Shown: positions 1 through 6,317 of the stretch, piece after piece
Position numbering within the stretch: the stretch's first letter is position 1
Layout: every line of letters starts with the position of its first letter
Notes under the pieces: model-generated
What the model saw: the letters and a program-made list of their open reading frames with translations, nothing else
What the model was told of the DNA's origin: nothing
Database searches by the model: none
DNA from: JBMNQI01 sp050944055
Lineage (GTDB): Bacteria; Bacillota; Clostridia; Oscillospirales; Oscillospiraceae
Length of the DNA: 13,711 nucleotides
Reading direction: 5' to 3'
Assembly: GCA_050944055.1 (NCBI GenBank)
Contig: JBMNQI010000058.1
Location: forward strand, 1 to 13,711
Made by a program: the position numbers and the translations under genes

Positions 1-707
1 TGCATGTTGATTTCCTACCCTTTGTAACCGGCAGTTCTCGCGGGCTGGATACGCGGGTATCCATGAAAAAGGCACTGGAAGCTCAGGGGTTCAAAGGCGG
101 TACGCGTGAAGATACGGAACTCAACCAATGGATAAACTCCGAAAAGGAAGTACTTACCCATGTGATGGAGCGCCACGGTATCGTGTGGGAAAAACTCGGT
201 ACCCACAACGAGCACTTGTCTGTGCTTGATAAGAAAAAGGAGTTTCGTATCCAGGAGATACAGGAGCTGGACAATAAATTGAATGTCCTGCGGCAGAAAA
301 ATATGGATATATACGCTGTTGAGAACATCGCCGTTCAGAAAGTACCCCTCTCCTCAAAGGTGTTGCTGGATCGTGAGGATTATGAGACACTTGCGACGAC
401 AGCGGAAAAATTTGTGGTACAGGAGAAAAAAGAAAGCAAGCTGCGGACGCTTCTGAATCGGGCCGAGAAGAAAATTGATGAGCTGCAGACGAAGGTCGGC
501 GAACTGCTCGAGACTATCCGTTCACTGCGCGGTGAGCTTAGTAAGTACAAGGATGACTCCGTCATGGACAGGCTCAGCCGCGGCAAGCTGGAGAGTGAAA
601 ATAGAACGCTGAAAAAGCAAAACGCATTTTTTCGCTCCATCATTGAGGATAACGGGCTTCTCCATCTGCTTAGGCAGAAGGGCAGGAACAGAGACGAAGA
701 GAGGTAA
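1..707 (+). CDS. MobV/Pre-type plasmid mobilisation relaxase, C-terminal part (5' end outside window)
   Basis: The reading frame is open from base 3 with no start, so the gene is cut by the window edge; about 234 residues are visible. The first residues (HVDFLPF, then RGLDTRVS and KALEAQGFKGGTR) are what follows the metal-binding HxDExxPHxH motif in the Mob_Pre (MobV) family, so the catalytic half lies to the left. The segment QWINSEKEVLTHVMERHGI and the GTHNEHLSVLD stretch are also family-typical. From about residue 85 the protein is a long charged coiled coil (many E/K/L heptads), the usual C-terminal half of these relaxases. Known role of the family: nicking at oriT and leading the strand during mobilisation of plasmids and integrative elements. 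It marks the left part of the window as mobile DNA. Nothing suggests a frameshift in the visible part. Confidence 0.88.
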   Translation, partial: HVDFLPFVTGSSRGLDTRVSMKKALEAQGFKGGTREDTELNQWINSEKEVLTHVMERHGIVWEKLGTHNEHLSVLDKKKEFRIQEIQELDNKLNVLRQKNMDIYAVENIAVQKVPLSSKVLLDREDYETLATTAEKFVVQEKKESKLRTLLNRAEKKIDELQTKVGELLETIRSLRGELSKYKDDSVMDRLSRGKLESENRTLKKQNAFFRSIIEDNGLLHLLRQKGRNRDEER

Positions 708-834
708 AAGACAATTAAGTCAATATACGAAGCTACGCAGGGAATCATTTTTACTCAATAACGGGTGTGAAATACCACTAGTCGCTTTTCGAGCCCTCAG
801 CGTTTGTGACCGTGAGCTGGTTGCCGTTGTTACT

Positions 835-872
835 GTAACCCCCCTGGCATGCTTAAATGCCAAGGGTGTTAC
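835..872. other. Strong imperfect hairpin downstream of the relaxase gene
   Basis: Left arm 835-850 (GTAACCCCCCTGGCAT) pairs with right arm 857-872 (ATGCCAAGGGTGTTAC): 16 pairs with two mismatches around a six-base loop. No T-run follows on either strand, so it is not a standard intrinsic terminator. It could be part of an oriT or another element-borne structure. Confidence 0.55.
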
Positions 873-1100
873 TTTCAACTCTGATGAACAAGATTGCATA
901 TAGTCTGTCATGAGGACGTTTATTCCCAAGATTAGCGTCAAAACAGACTCCTCAGCAAAAGAATATTGTAGGCGACAGCCTTGCAGAACTGTGAGGTAAG
1001 CGTCTTAATTATTTCAACTGGAAAGGAGTAAAAGTCCTACGCCCAAAGCACAAAATGTTAGATATATTCAATAATTTAAATAGTGTATTTACTATATAGT

Positions 1101-1109
1101 TGTTATAAT
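1101..1109 (+). promoter_or_regulatory. Extended -10 promoter for the ECF sigma gene
   Basis: TGTTATAAT is a perfect extended -10 (TGnTATAAT) with no good -35 upstream, which is allowed for this promoter class. It lies about 45 bases before the ATG of the sigma factor gene and suggests basal housekeeping-sigma transcription of that gene. Confidence 0.55.
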
Positions 1110-1154
1110 GTAATATATTCATATCTGGAATCCAATAGTAGAAAGGTTGAGTAT

Positions 1155-1640
1155 ATGGACAGAATGAACGGAAAGAGCGATGCTCTATTTTGTACACTGT
1201 ATTCTGAAAATTACAAAGACCTGCTGAAATATGCGTACAGACTCACATATGAGAAGAACTCTGCTGAAGAAATTGTTCAGGACGCTTTTACGGAAGCCTA
1301 TAGAAAAATCGACCTGCTACGGCAGCATGATAATCCCGTTGGGTGGCTTTACATTGCGGTAAAGAACATTTCCAAAACGTATATAAAAGAAAATCGGATA
1401 ATAAAAAAGATGCTGCCTTTCGAAGATTATCAAGCTTCTGCTTCCGACGAAGGAAGCGAAGAACAGTTCCTGCAAAACTACCTGTCGGAAGAGGAATCCA
1501 AATTGCTGCTCCAATTCTATAAATACGGGAAGACGCTGAAAGAAATTTCGGACGGGTATAGTATTTCTCTGTCTGCATGCAAGATGCGGCTGAAAAGGGC
1601 GAGGGAAAAGCTGAAAAATAAATATGATAATGAAAAATAA
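1155..1640 (+). CDS. ECF-type RNA polymerase sigma factor
   Basis: 161 residues, the usual ECF length. Region sigma-2 covers about residues 14-82: LLKYAYRLTYEKNSAEEIVQDAFTEAY is the classic core-binding and -10-recognition helix, followed by GWLYIAVKNISKTYIKENR. Region sigma-4 covers about 105-156 with LSEEESKLLLQFYKYG, the helix-turn-helix TLKEISDGYSISLSACKMRLKRAREKLK. The ATG at 1155 is preferred because AGAAAGG lies just upstream and sigma-2 starts directly after it; an upstream in-frame ATG at 1083 lies before the -10 box. The gene is followed by a transmembrane anti-sigma-like gene, with a candidate ECF promoter in between. Which signal releases this sigma factor cannot be read from the sequence. 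Confidence 0.93.
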   Translation: MDRMNGKSDALFCTLYSENYKDLLKYAYRLTYEKNSAEEIVQDAFTEAYRKIDLLRQHDNPVGWLYIAVKNISKTYIKENRIIKKMLPFEDYQASASDEGSEEQFLQNYLSEEESKLLLQFYKYGKTLKEISDGYSISLSACKMRLKRAREKLKNKYDNEK

Positions 1641-1652
1641 ATATTTTTGTGA

Positions 1653-1679
1653 TGTGACTTTTCCAATGTTTTTTGACAT
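1653..1679 (+). promoter_or_regulatory. Candidate ECF-sigma promoter before the anti-sigma gene
   Basis: TGTGAC (1653-1658), 15 bases, TGACAT (1674-1679). The same layout (TGTGAC, 15 bases, CGACAT) recurs at 3062-3088, and 13 bases around the -35 half (GATGTGACTTTTC) are identical in both. The layout, a GAC-type -35 then a T-tract and a GAC/CGT-like -10 about 15-17 bases on, fits known ECF promoters. It would make the anti-sigma gene self-induced by the adjacent sigma factor. Confidence 0.6.
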
Positions 1680-1703
1680 TTATATATTAAGGGGGGACGC
1701 CAA

Positions 1704-2597
1704 GTGCGTAATAAAGACAATAGTATTCCGGATTATGAATACTTGAGAAATATGGATACAGCACAGCTTCAGGCTCTTTTGGAGCAGGAATCTTTTTTAA
1801 GCGACGACGACAGTTTCGATGCGGAGCTTGTTAAACGTATCGTCACAGTACTCGACGAGCGTGATCCCATCTTTGATGATTTTAACGCGGAGGACTCTTT
1901 GAGGTTATTCAATGATGAGATCCTGCCCGAACTGGAAAAAGAAAAATCCGATTCAGAATTGGCAGCGGGCGGTATTATCAGGAAACGCTCAAGACGTAGA
2001 ATGAAAACACTGCTCATAGCGGCCGTATTTGTCGGCTTGCTGGGTGTTATGTTTGCCGCCGGCGCAATGGGCAGTGATTTTTGGAGCCACATAATCAACT
2101 GGGGAAAAGAGACTTTCCAGATCGGCTCAAGCATGGAGGCCTCCAGCGAGGCCCCGTCGGAAAACCCAAATGAGGGCGAAGGGACGGCAGTTGTGGGAAA
2201 TACGTCCTCCTATAAGACTTATGACGAAGCAATGAAGGCTTTTAGTATCTCAATTCTTGTGCCGAACTGGGTGCCGGAGGGATTTGGAATTTCAGATATT
2301 CAAACTTCCGAAACTCCTCACAGTATAACCCTGACCGCCTTATATGAATGTGAGGATAAAATCCTTTTGTTTAATGCGGTCATGTATGACACCAGTGGAG
2401 CGGAGTATGTTTTTGAAAAAGATGATGGAAGCGGGGAGACCGTAGTCATTAACGGTATCGAGCATTATTTTATGACCAATCTGGAGCAAAAACGGGCAGT
2501 TTGGATTAAGGACAATTGTGTCTACAGCATCAGCGGAAACGTAACCTTTGATGATCTGGAAAAAATGCTGAATTCAATTTACGAAGGAGAAAAGTGA
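1704..2597 (+). CDS. Membrane anti-sigma-like protein with C-terminal DUF4367-type domain
   Basis: 297 residues, starting at a GTG behind a strong AGGGGGG ribosome site. Residues 1-100 are acidic and predicted cytosolic (YEYLRNMDTAQLQALLEQES, then repeated D/E), and end in a basic stop-transfer RKRSRRRMK. One membrane helix covers about 102-122 (LLIAAVFVGLLGVMFAAG). Outside lie an S/E/P-rich linker (145-165) and a domain at about 170-295 with SILVPNWVPEGF, VWIKDNCVYSISGN and FDDLEKMLNSI, which resembles DUF4367 as found next to clostridial ECF sigma genes. The likely job is to hold the sigma factor at the membrane through the N-terminal part and sense something outside through the DUF4367-type domain. 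No classical zinc-binding ZAS motif (HxxxCxxC) is visible, so sigma binding is inferred from position and topology. Confidence 0.82.
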   Translation: MRNKDNSIPDYEYLRNMDTAQLQALLEQESFLSDDDSFDAELVKRIVTVLDERDPIFDDFNAEDSLRLFNDEILPELEKEKSDSELAAGGIIRKRSRRRMKTLLIAAVFVGLLGVMFAAGAMGSDFWSHIINWGKETFQIGSSMEASSEAPSENPNEGEGTAVVGNTSSYKTYDEAMKAFSISILVPNWVPEGFGISDIQTSETPHSITLTALYECEDKILLFNAVMYDTSGAEYVFEKDDGSGETVVINGIEHYFMTNLEQKRAVWIKDNCVYSISGNVTFDDLEKMLNSIYEGEK

Positions 2598-2598
2598 A

Positions 2599-3042
2599 AT
2601 GAAAATGCGCAGACAGGTAATATTGATGCTTCTTATTATCGCCTTACTATGTACATCTGCATACGCGGAAAACTTTAATTTCGAAGAGAGCGCCGCTGAC
2701 AATATATTACGTTCAAGCCTATACATAAACACATATAACGCATCAATTACTGCGGAATCGGATGGCATAGTCGCGGTTGACACAATAGTTATCGGCACGG
2801 GGATCATGACTGTAATAGGCGTGAAAACGCTGAACATTCAAAAATACCAATCAGGCTCGTGGACAACGGTCAAGACTTATTCAAGCTTATATGCGTATAA
2901 CAGCACGCAAGCTTCCTCTAGTGTAACATATCAGGGAACTGCGGGATACCAGTATAGAGCAGTAGTAACTTTTTACGCTTCCAACTCAAGCGGATATGAT
3001 ACGAGATATATGACAACTAGCAGCGTTATTGCTGTTAGTTAA
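2599..3042 (+). CDS. Small secreted protein, possibly DUF6147-like
   Basis: 147 residues, one base after the stop of the anti-sigma gene, with its ribosome site (AAGGAGA) inside that gene, so the two are translationally linked. There is a clear signal peptide (KMRRQ, then VILMLLIIALLCTSAYA, predicted cut before ENF). The mature part of about 124 residues is S/T/Y-rich and looks all-beta: LYINTYNASITAE, TGIMTVIGVKTLNIQKY, SGSWTTVKTYSS, AGYQYRAVVTFYA. That pattern resembles small secreted proteins (DUF6147 from memory) that occur near ECF sigma/DUF4367 pairs in clostridia. No catalytic motif and no cysteine are seen in the mature chain. An adhesive or matrix-like extracellular role is possible but unproven. 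Confidence 0.8.
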   Translation: MKMRRQVILMLLIIALLCTSAYAENFNFEESAADNILRSSLYINTYNASITAESDGIVAVDTIVIGTGIMTVIGVKTLNIQKYQSGSWTTVKTYSSLYAYNSTQASSSVTYQGTAGYQYRAVVTFYASNSSGYDTRYMTTSSVIAVS

Positions 3043-3061
3043 AAAATAAACTATTAATCGA

Positions 3062-3088
3062 TGTGACTTTTCACCCCATTTTCGACAT
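3062..3088 (+). promoter_or_regulatory. Candidate ECF-sigma promoter before the second secreted-protein gene
   Basis: TGTGAC (3062-3067), 15 bases, CGACAT (3083-3088), with spacing and -35 context identical to the site at 1653-1679. It lies 74 bases after the A of the previous gene's stop region and ~140 bases before the next secreted-protein gene, leaving room for a leader with a short open frame. Confidence 0.62.
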
Positions 3089-3148
3089 TTACTTTATAGA
3101 GGGATATTAACGAATGTTCCTTATACTGTCGGAAAAGGGGTGAGTCCA

Positions 3149-3199
3149 ATGGGTAGTTCCAAATTGCAAACGTACACTTCCACGAATAATCGAAATTGA
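3149..3199 (+). CDS. Possible 16-residue leader peptide
   Basis: An ATG at 3149 behind AAAAGGGG (8-base spacing) opens a 16-codon frame, MGSSKLQTYTSTNNRN, ending at a TGA 29 bases before the next gene. It lies downstream of the candidate ECF promoter, so it would be on the same transcript. The ribosome site is better than that of the larger gene behind it. It could be a regulatory upstream frame or a chance ORF; there is no homology to lean on. Confidence 0.3.
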   Translation: MGSSKLQTYTSTNNRN

Positions 3200-3228
3200 C
3201 CAATCAAAAGAAAGGATGTATAATAACA

Positions 3229-3936
3229 ATGAAAAAGATGATTTCTCTATTCCTATGTTCTATTCTTGTGTTTTCGCTTATTACAAACGTATTTGCAGCG
3301 GATGCACCCAGTGCGTCAGAAGGAATCTCGGCTGCTGACATTACTCCAGAAAGCGTAACGAAAGAAGATCTATATTTGACGGACCCAATAACGCTCTACA
3401 CCTCACCTGAAGTAGCTTATACGCCTAAGAATCCGACAAAAGCCGGCGTATATCCTATTTATTCTCGTTATAGACTAGAACAAAGCGGTAGCAGCAATGG
3501 ATTAATTGAACGTGACAACCAAATTGGGAATTATATCAGCATTGCCAGCATTGCATTATCATTTTCAGGCTATGCCCCAGCAATGACAGTCGCCACAATT
3601 TTCTCGATTGTAGGGCTTGCGGTAAGTCAAAATACATACTCAAATGCGAAAACATACACCTCATATGTGCAATATACAAAATATGGTGAATCCAGATGGT
3701 CGGACGAAACCAACTATACAGCGATGGTTCTCTCCGGCCGGAGAAACCACTATAAGCATGTCCTTGCTGCAACAAAAAATTCGAGTGGACAATGGACGTC
3801 GGACACTGAAGATTTTCTTGATACGCCTTGCACGGTTGAGAGCGGAAATTATTACAATAACAGCGGTAGCTGGTTTATACAAGAATCTGCAACGAGATTT
3901 GTTGCAGGCGAAGTCCTCTATGATCTGCCTTGGTAA
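3229..3936 (+). CDS. Secreted protein with central Gly/Ala-rich hydrophobic segment
   Basis: 235 residues from the ATG at 3229 (AAAGGA upstream). A TTG further up in the same frame would place a charged stretch before the signal peptide, so the ATG is preferred. The signal peptide is MKKMISLFLCSILVFSLITNVFA with a cut before ADAPSA. A linker rich in P/T/Y follows (LYTSPEVAYTPKNPTKAGVYPIYSRYRLE). Then comes an uncharged block of about 35 residues (near 104-138: NYISIASIALSFSGYAP, AMTVATIFSIVGLAVSQN) that could insert in a membrane, and a Tyr-rich polar C-terminal half with a single cysteine. I do not recognise the family. The hydrophobic block in an exported protein recalls pore-forming or bacteriocin-like peptides, but this is only an inference. 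It is probably induced through the ECF-type site at 3062. Confidence 0.8.
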   Translation: MKKMISLFLCSILVFSLITNVFAADAPSASEGISAADITPESVTKEDLYLTDPITLYTSPEVAYTPKNPTKAGVYPIYSRYRLEQSGSSNGLIERDNQIGNYISIASIALSFSGYAPAMTVATIFSIVGLAVSQNTYSNAKTYTSYVQYTKYGESRWSDETNYTAMVLSGRRNHYKHVLAATKNSSGQWTSDTEDFLDTPCTVESGNYYNNSGSWFIQESATRFVAGEVLYDLPW

Positions 3937-3984
3937 GCAGCGCATTGGAATTCGCAAATTGTTTTTAAATCGGGAGGGCGCGCG

Positions 3985-4593
3985 ATGAAAAACAAAAAGA
4001 GGATCATTGGCCTGTCAATCATTGCTGTTGTTGTGCTTGCCCTGTTCCTGTATCTGGTTTTCCCCCGCGTCTCCCATACAGATCCCCCGGCAGATGCAGC
4101 TTCAGGAGAAGATGAAAAACCGTTTGAAGTCACGATATCTCCTCAGGAAATCACGCGGGAGCAAAGCCAGGCTTTTGAGGGAGATACCTTGGTGGAAGAA
4201 GAGGGCTCGGAGCTGCGATTGAGTCTTGGCGTTTCTATCGTAAACGCAACAGAGCGGGACTACGAAAAGGTTTGGTTTGAATTAGAGCTAAACCCGGAGG
4301 CCAAATCCGTCGTCGCAAGTCAAATTATTACATATAGCAGCAAACTATCGATGGACTATTTTTATGTAACGACCTCTGAAAAAGCTATGGGCGAAGACAC
4401 TCAGTTTGCTGATGACGGAAGCCTCATGGTTACGGGGTTTACTCACAATTTTCATTCATTGTTGCATTCATACATGAGCCCGGAAAAGGTCGCTGAGGCA
4501 CTGCAATATATAACAGTCACCATCTATTGGGAGGGCGGAAGCCAGTGCGAGCAAATTCCGCTCAGCGTGGCCGTCGACGACCTGCTCAACTAA
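3985..4593 (+). CDS. Single-pass membrane-anchored protein of unknown function
   Basis: 202 residues with a very strong ribosome site (GGGAGGG, six bases before ATG). The N-terminus KNKKRIIG is followed by one hydrophobic helix (LSIIAVVVLALFLYLVF, about residues 10-26) with no cleavage site or lipobox, so it is probably anchored with the rest outside. Residues 30-60 are an acidic P/D/E linker. The folded part contains RLSLGVSIVNATERDYEKVWFELEL and VTIYWEGGSQCEQIPLSV, an immunoglobulin-like strand pattern resembling extracellular beta-sandwich domains. I cannot name the family. It sits 48 bases behind the second secreted-protein gene with no terminator between, so it is likely the last gene of that transcript. 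Confidence 0.8.
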   Translation: MKNKKRIIGLSIIAVVVLALFLYLVFPRVSHTDPPADAASGEDEKPFEVTISPQEITREQSQAFEGDTLVEEEGSELRLSLGVSIVNATERDYEKVWFELELNPEAKSVVASQIITYSSKLSMDYFYVTTSEKAMGEDTQFADDGSLMVTGFTHNFHSLLHSYMSPEKVAEALQYITVTIYWEGGSQCEQIPLSVAVDDLLN

Positions 4594-4626
4594 AAAGGAA
4601 ATATCGAATCCAATCTTGATGCAAAG

Positions 4627-4671
4627 CAAAGGCTGGAGTGGGATGTCCCGTTCCAGCCTTTGTTAAGTTTT
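4627..4671 (+). terminator. Intrinsic terminator after the ECF-linked operon
   Basis: Arms 4627-4642 and 4647-4662 form a 16-pair stem (CAAAGGCTGGA with TCCAGCCTTTG, then two G-T pairs and GGG/CCC) with a four-base loop. TTAAGTTTT follows. It closes the transcript of the membrane-anchored protein. Confidence 0.75.
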
Positions 4672-4719
4672 ACTTACAGCTAAGAACAATGGCATCCCGT
4701 CCTTGTAAATGGTGCAGTC

Positions 4720-4755
4720 ATGGCGGGGGCTGGTTTTTAGCTCCCGCCATTTTTT
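4720..4755 (+). terminator. Intrinsic terminator directly before the lipoprotein gene (possible attenuator)
   Basis: Arms 4720-4731 and 4739-4750 form a 12-pair stem with one G-T pair, ATGGCGGG at the base, loop GGTTTTT, followed by six T. Only about ten bases separate the T-run from the ribosome site of the next gene. There is no room for a promoter in between, so transcripts of the lipoprotein gene must either start within this structure or read through it. Confidence 0.8.
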
Positions 4756-4777
4756 AACATACCTGAAAGGAGAACAC

Positions 4778-5500
4778 ATGAAAAGAATCCTTATCCCGCT
4801 CATGCTGATCCTCTCTATGTTGCTGTCCGCCTGCGGCGGGGACGTCGAGGCGGGCGGAACCACCAATCCAACGGAGACGGTCGCAACCACCAACCCGACG
4901 GAGGCAGCCGGACGCACCCGCCCGCCAGTGATGCCTACGTTTGAGGAAATGCTTGCAATGTCCGACGTTGACCTCGCGTTTATTTTTGCGTGGATAGACT
5001 TGACCGAACAGAACGGGGCTTATTATCTCGATCCTGCCTCTTACGAATGCTGGGAGCCAAAGACGGAGGAGGGGACGTTAAAAACGCCCTATGAGTTTAT
5101 CGGCCTTATCACATCGCCGTATGGCGAGGCCGATATCGAGGATCTGGCGCTCTGCATGACGAAACGCTTTATACATATGTTTATGTATCCCAATCAGATC
5201 GTCGATGCGAGCTTTTTAATCACCGCCTACAAGGATCTCTCCGTTGAGGTATACACCGAAGACGAGCTGCCGGAAAAATACCGGCACGTTCTGGAGGAAG
5301 TGCCTGCGGATACACCCTTCACCTACTGGTATGTCGTGCCGACAATAAGTTATCAGTTTATCGGCGACATCGAAGGCGTCGGCAGCGGTTCGGACGAGTG
5401 GGTCACAGATCTCGGCGGCGACTACTGTCTCTCTCTCAGACTGTACAAGGGGCAGGAATCCACAAACTATTCCATCGCCGTCGCCCGTCCGTCGCAATAG
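4778..5500 (+). CDS. Lipoprotein of unknown function
   Basis: 240 residues; AAAGGAG lies eight bases before the ATG at 4778. Signal sequence KRILIPLMLILSMLLSAC ends in the lipobox LSAC, so Cys18 or so is lipidated and anchors the protein outside the membrane. Residues 20-50 are a low-complexity linker with a near-repeat (TTNPTETVA, TTNPTEAAG). The folded remainder (MPTFEEMLAMSDVDLAFIFAWIDLTEQ, LKTPYEFIGLITSPYGEADIEDLALCMTKRF, YWYVVPTISYQF) matches no family I know. Base composition is richer in G and C than the ECF module before it. The two terminators in front suggest separate control. Co-location with the ECF cluster hints at an envelope role, but shared regulation is not shown. Confidence 0.85.
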   Translation: MKRILIPLMLILSMLLSACGGDVEAGGTTNPTETVATTNPTEAAGRTRPPVMPTFEEMLAMSDVDLAFIFAWIDLTEQNGAYYLDPASYECWEPKTEEGTLKTPYEFIGLITSPYGEADIEDLALCMTKRFIHMFMYPNQIVDASFLITAYKDLSVEVYTEDELPEKYRHVLEEVPADTPFTYWYVVPTISYQFIGDIEGVGSGSDEWVTDLGGDYCLSLRLYKGQESTNYSIAVARPSQ

Positions 5501-5696
5501 TCGGTCTAAAAGCGGCGGGAGCAAGGGACGGCGCGTCAGGGATATGGGCAGCAGTGAATATGGAAGGGCGCAACCGATGAGAGGCAAAAGGCAGTTATGC
5601 CCTACCGGTCATCGGTTCTAAAAAGATGCATAATCAGGGGGACTGTTAGCGTATTGTTGGACACGATAATCGTATATCGATCAGAGGTGTGATAAA
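5501..5696. other. Intergenic stretch with one long hairpin
   Basis: No gene seen. The arms AACCGATGA (5572-5580) and TCATCGGTT (5609-5617) pair perfectly over nine bases around a 28-base loop, inside which GGCA and TGCC can also pair. No T-run follows on either strand, so it is not a terminator. It may be a structured leader of the next gene. Confidence 0.4.
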
Positions 5697-6026
5697 ATGA
5701 AGCAAATGTCTGAATTGCCTGAACTTATGAATCGAATCCTAAACGGTTCGTGGGAATTATATGACAATTCGGGCGTATTCTTTTCCCCGGGTGCGTTATC
5801 TGCGATCCACGAAATAGCGGAATACTCTCGCAAAACAAATTGCACAAATTATAGGCTTTCGGATTTATCAATTGAACGCGTTGAAAGTGCACTTTTTGTC
5901 TGGGAGTTATTGCTCGCAAGTATTGTTTTTGCGCCTAATAACTTTTGCCGTGAAAATATAATTTTGGTTTTGATAGCACACCTTGATGACAGGCTTTCAG
6001 AAAAATGCAGCTCGGGGGAACAGTAA
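5697..6026 (+). CDS. Hypothetical protein, 109 residues
   Basis: ATG at 5697 with AGAGGTG upstream. The product is soluble with no signal peptide and looks mostly helical: MSELPELMNRILNGSWEL, then ALSAIHEIAEYSRKTNC, SIERVESALFVWELLLASIVF and ILVLIAHLDDRLSEKCSSG. I do not recognise the family. AT-rich codon use matches the accessory half of the window rather than the genes after 7500. It is the last intact gene before the repeat and tRNA scar zone, so it may be the terminal gene of an integrated element; small helical proteins at that place are often of phage or island origin. Confidence 0.65.
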   Translation: MKQMSELPELMNRILNGSWELYDNSGVFFSPGALSAIHEIAEYSRKTNCTNYRLSDLSIERVESALFVWELLLASIVFAPNNFCRENIILVLIAHLDDRLSEKCSSGEQ

Positions 6027-6034
6027 TATAATTC

Positions 6035-6069
6035 GGTCAGCCGCGGTGGAAAGCATACCGCGACTGACC
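6035..6069. other. Hairpin after the 109-residue gene
   Basis: GGTCAG-C-CGCGGT (6035-6047) pairs with ACCGCG-A-CTGACC (6057-6069) with one mismatch, around a nine-base loop. The right arm is the first part of the 48-base repeat, so the hairpin and the repeat share sequence. No T-run follows. Confidence 0.5.
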
Positions 6070-6153
6070 CTTGAAAATACCCTTTAGGGGTTCCGTACAA
6101 CGAAAGTCAGGCTGACCCTTTAAAATACCCTTTAGGGGTTCCGTACAACGAAA
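6064..6153. repeat. Two direct repeats, 42 bases each, period 48
   Basis: Copy 1 is 6064-6105 and copy 2 is 6112-6153. They start CTGACCCTT and end GTTCCGTACAACGAAA, differing at one base (G or T at the tenth position). Each holds a small imperfect palindrome ACCCTTTAGGGGT. The period is a multiple of three, so on the minus strand it reads as a repeated 16-residue unit (DFRCTEPLKGI…KGQ), but that frame runs on into the tRNA remnant and is unlikely to be a gene. Confidence 0.8.
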
Positions 6154-6212
6154 ATCAAATAGACTATTTGATACGTAATATACAATATACAGAGCTTCTA
6201 CAAACGCACAAG

Positions 6213-6277
6213 CACAATATATACCACGACAGACTCTGACTCTGTTTGTGAGGGTTCGAATCCTTCTCCCGCTGCCA
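6213..6277 (+). pseudogene. 3' half of a tRNA-Gln(CTG) gene, probable attachment-site scar
   Basis: Bases 6229-6277 fold as the 3' half of a tRNA: anticodon stem ACAGA/TCTGT (6229-6233, 6241-6245) with loop CTCTGAC giving anticodon CTG (Gln), T-stem GAGGG/CCTTC with loop TTCGAAT (6255-6261), acceptor strand TCCCGCT, discriminator G and encoded CCA (6275-6277). The matching 5' acceptor AGCGGGA and a D-arm are missing upstream; instead CACAATATATACCA (6213-6226) is found. This is what remains at one end of an island that integrated in the anticodon region of a tRNA gene. A degenerate second copy lies at 6872-6928. Confidence 0.8.
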
Positions 6278-6284
6278 ATAAGAA

Positions 6285-6317
6285 AGCCTGTAGTTTCCGC
6301 GACTACAGGCTCTTTTT
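6285..6317 (+). terminator. Intrinsic terminator behind the tRNA-Gln remnant
   Basis: AGCCTGTAGT (6285-6294) pairs with ACTACAGGCT (6302-6311), followed by CTTTTT. It sits eight bases after the CCA end, as expected for the original terminator of the tRNA gene. Confidence 0.8.

Larger units (their letters stand above)
708..1154. other. Intergenic stretch between relaxase and sigma factor
   Basis: There is no convincing gene in these ~450 bases. It holds a strong hairpin (835-872) and an extended -10 promoter (1101-1109). A short open frame after a stop near 990, running to the TAG at about 1098, reads like a gene remnant (…NWKGVKVLRPKHKMLDIFNN) but has no start with a ribosome site. The stretch looks like a junction between the mobilisation module and the cargo. 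Confidence 0.5.

Noticed and set aside
643..941. Short frames on both strands behind the relaxase gene
   Set aside because: No ribosome sites, overlap with the relaxase end, and a strong hairpin in the middle make coding unlikely.
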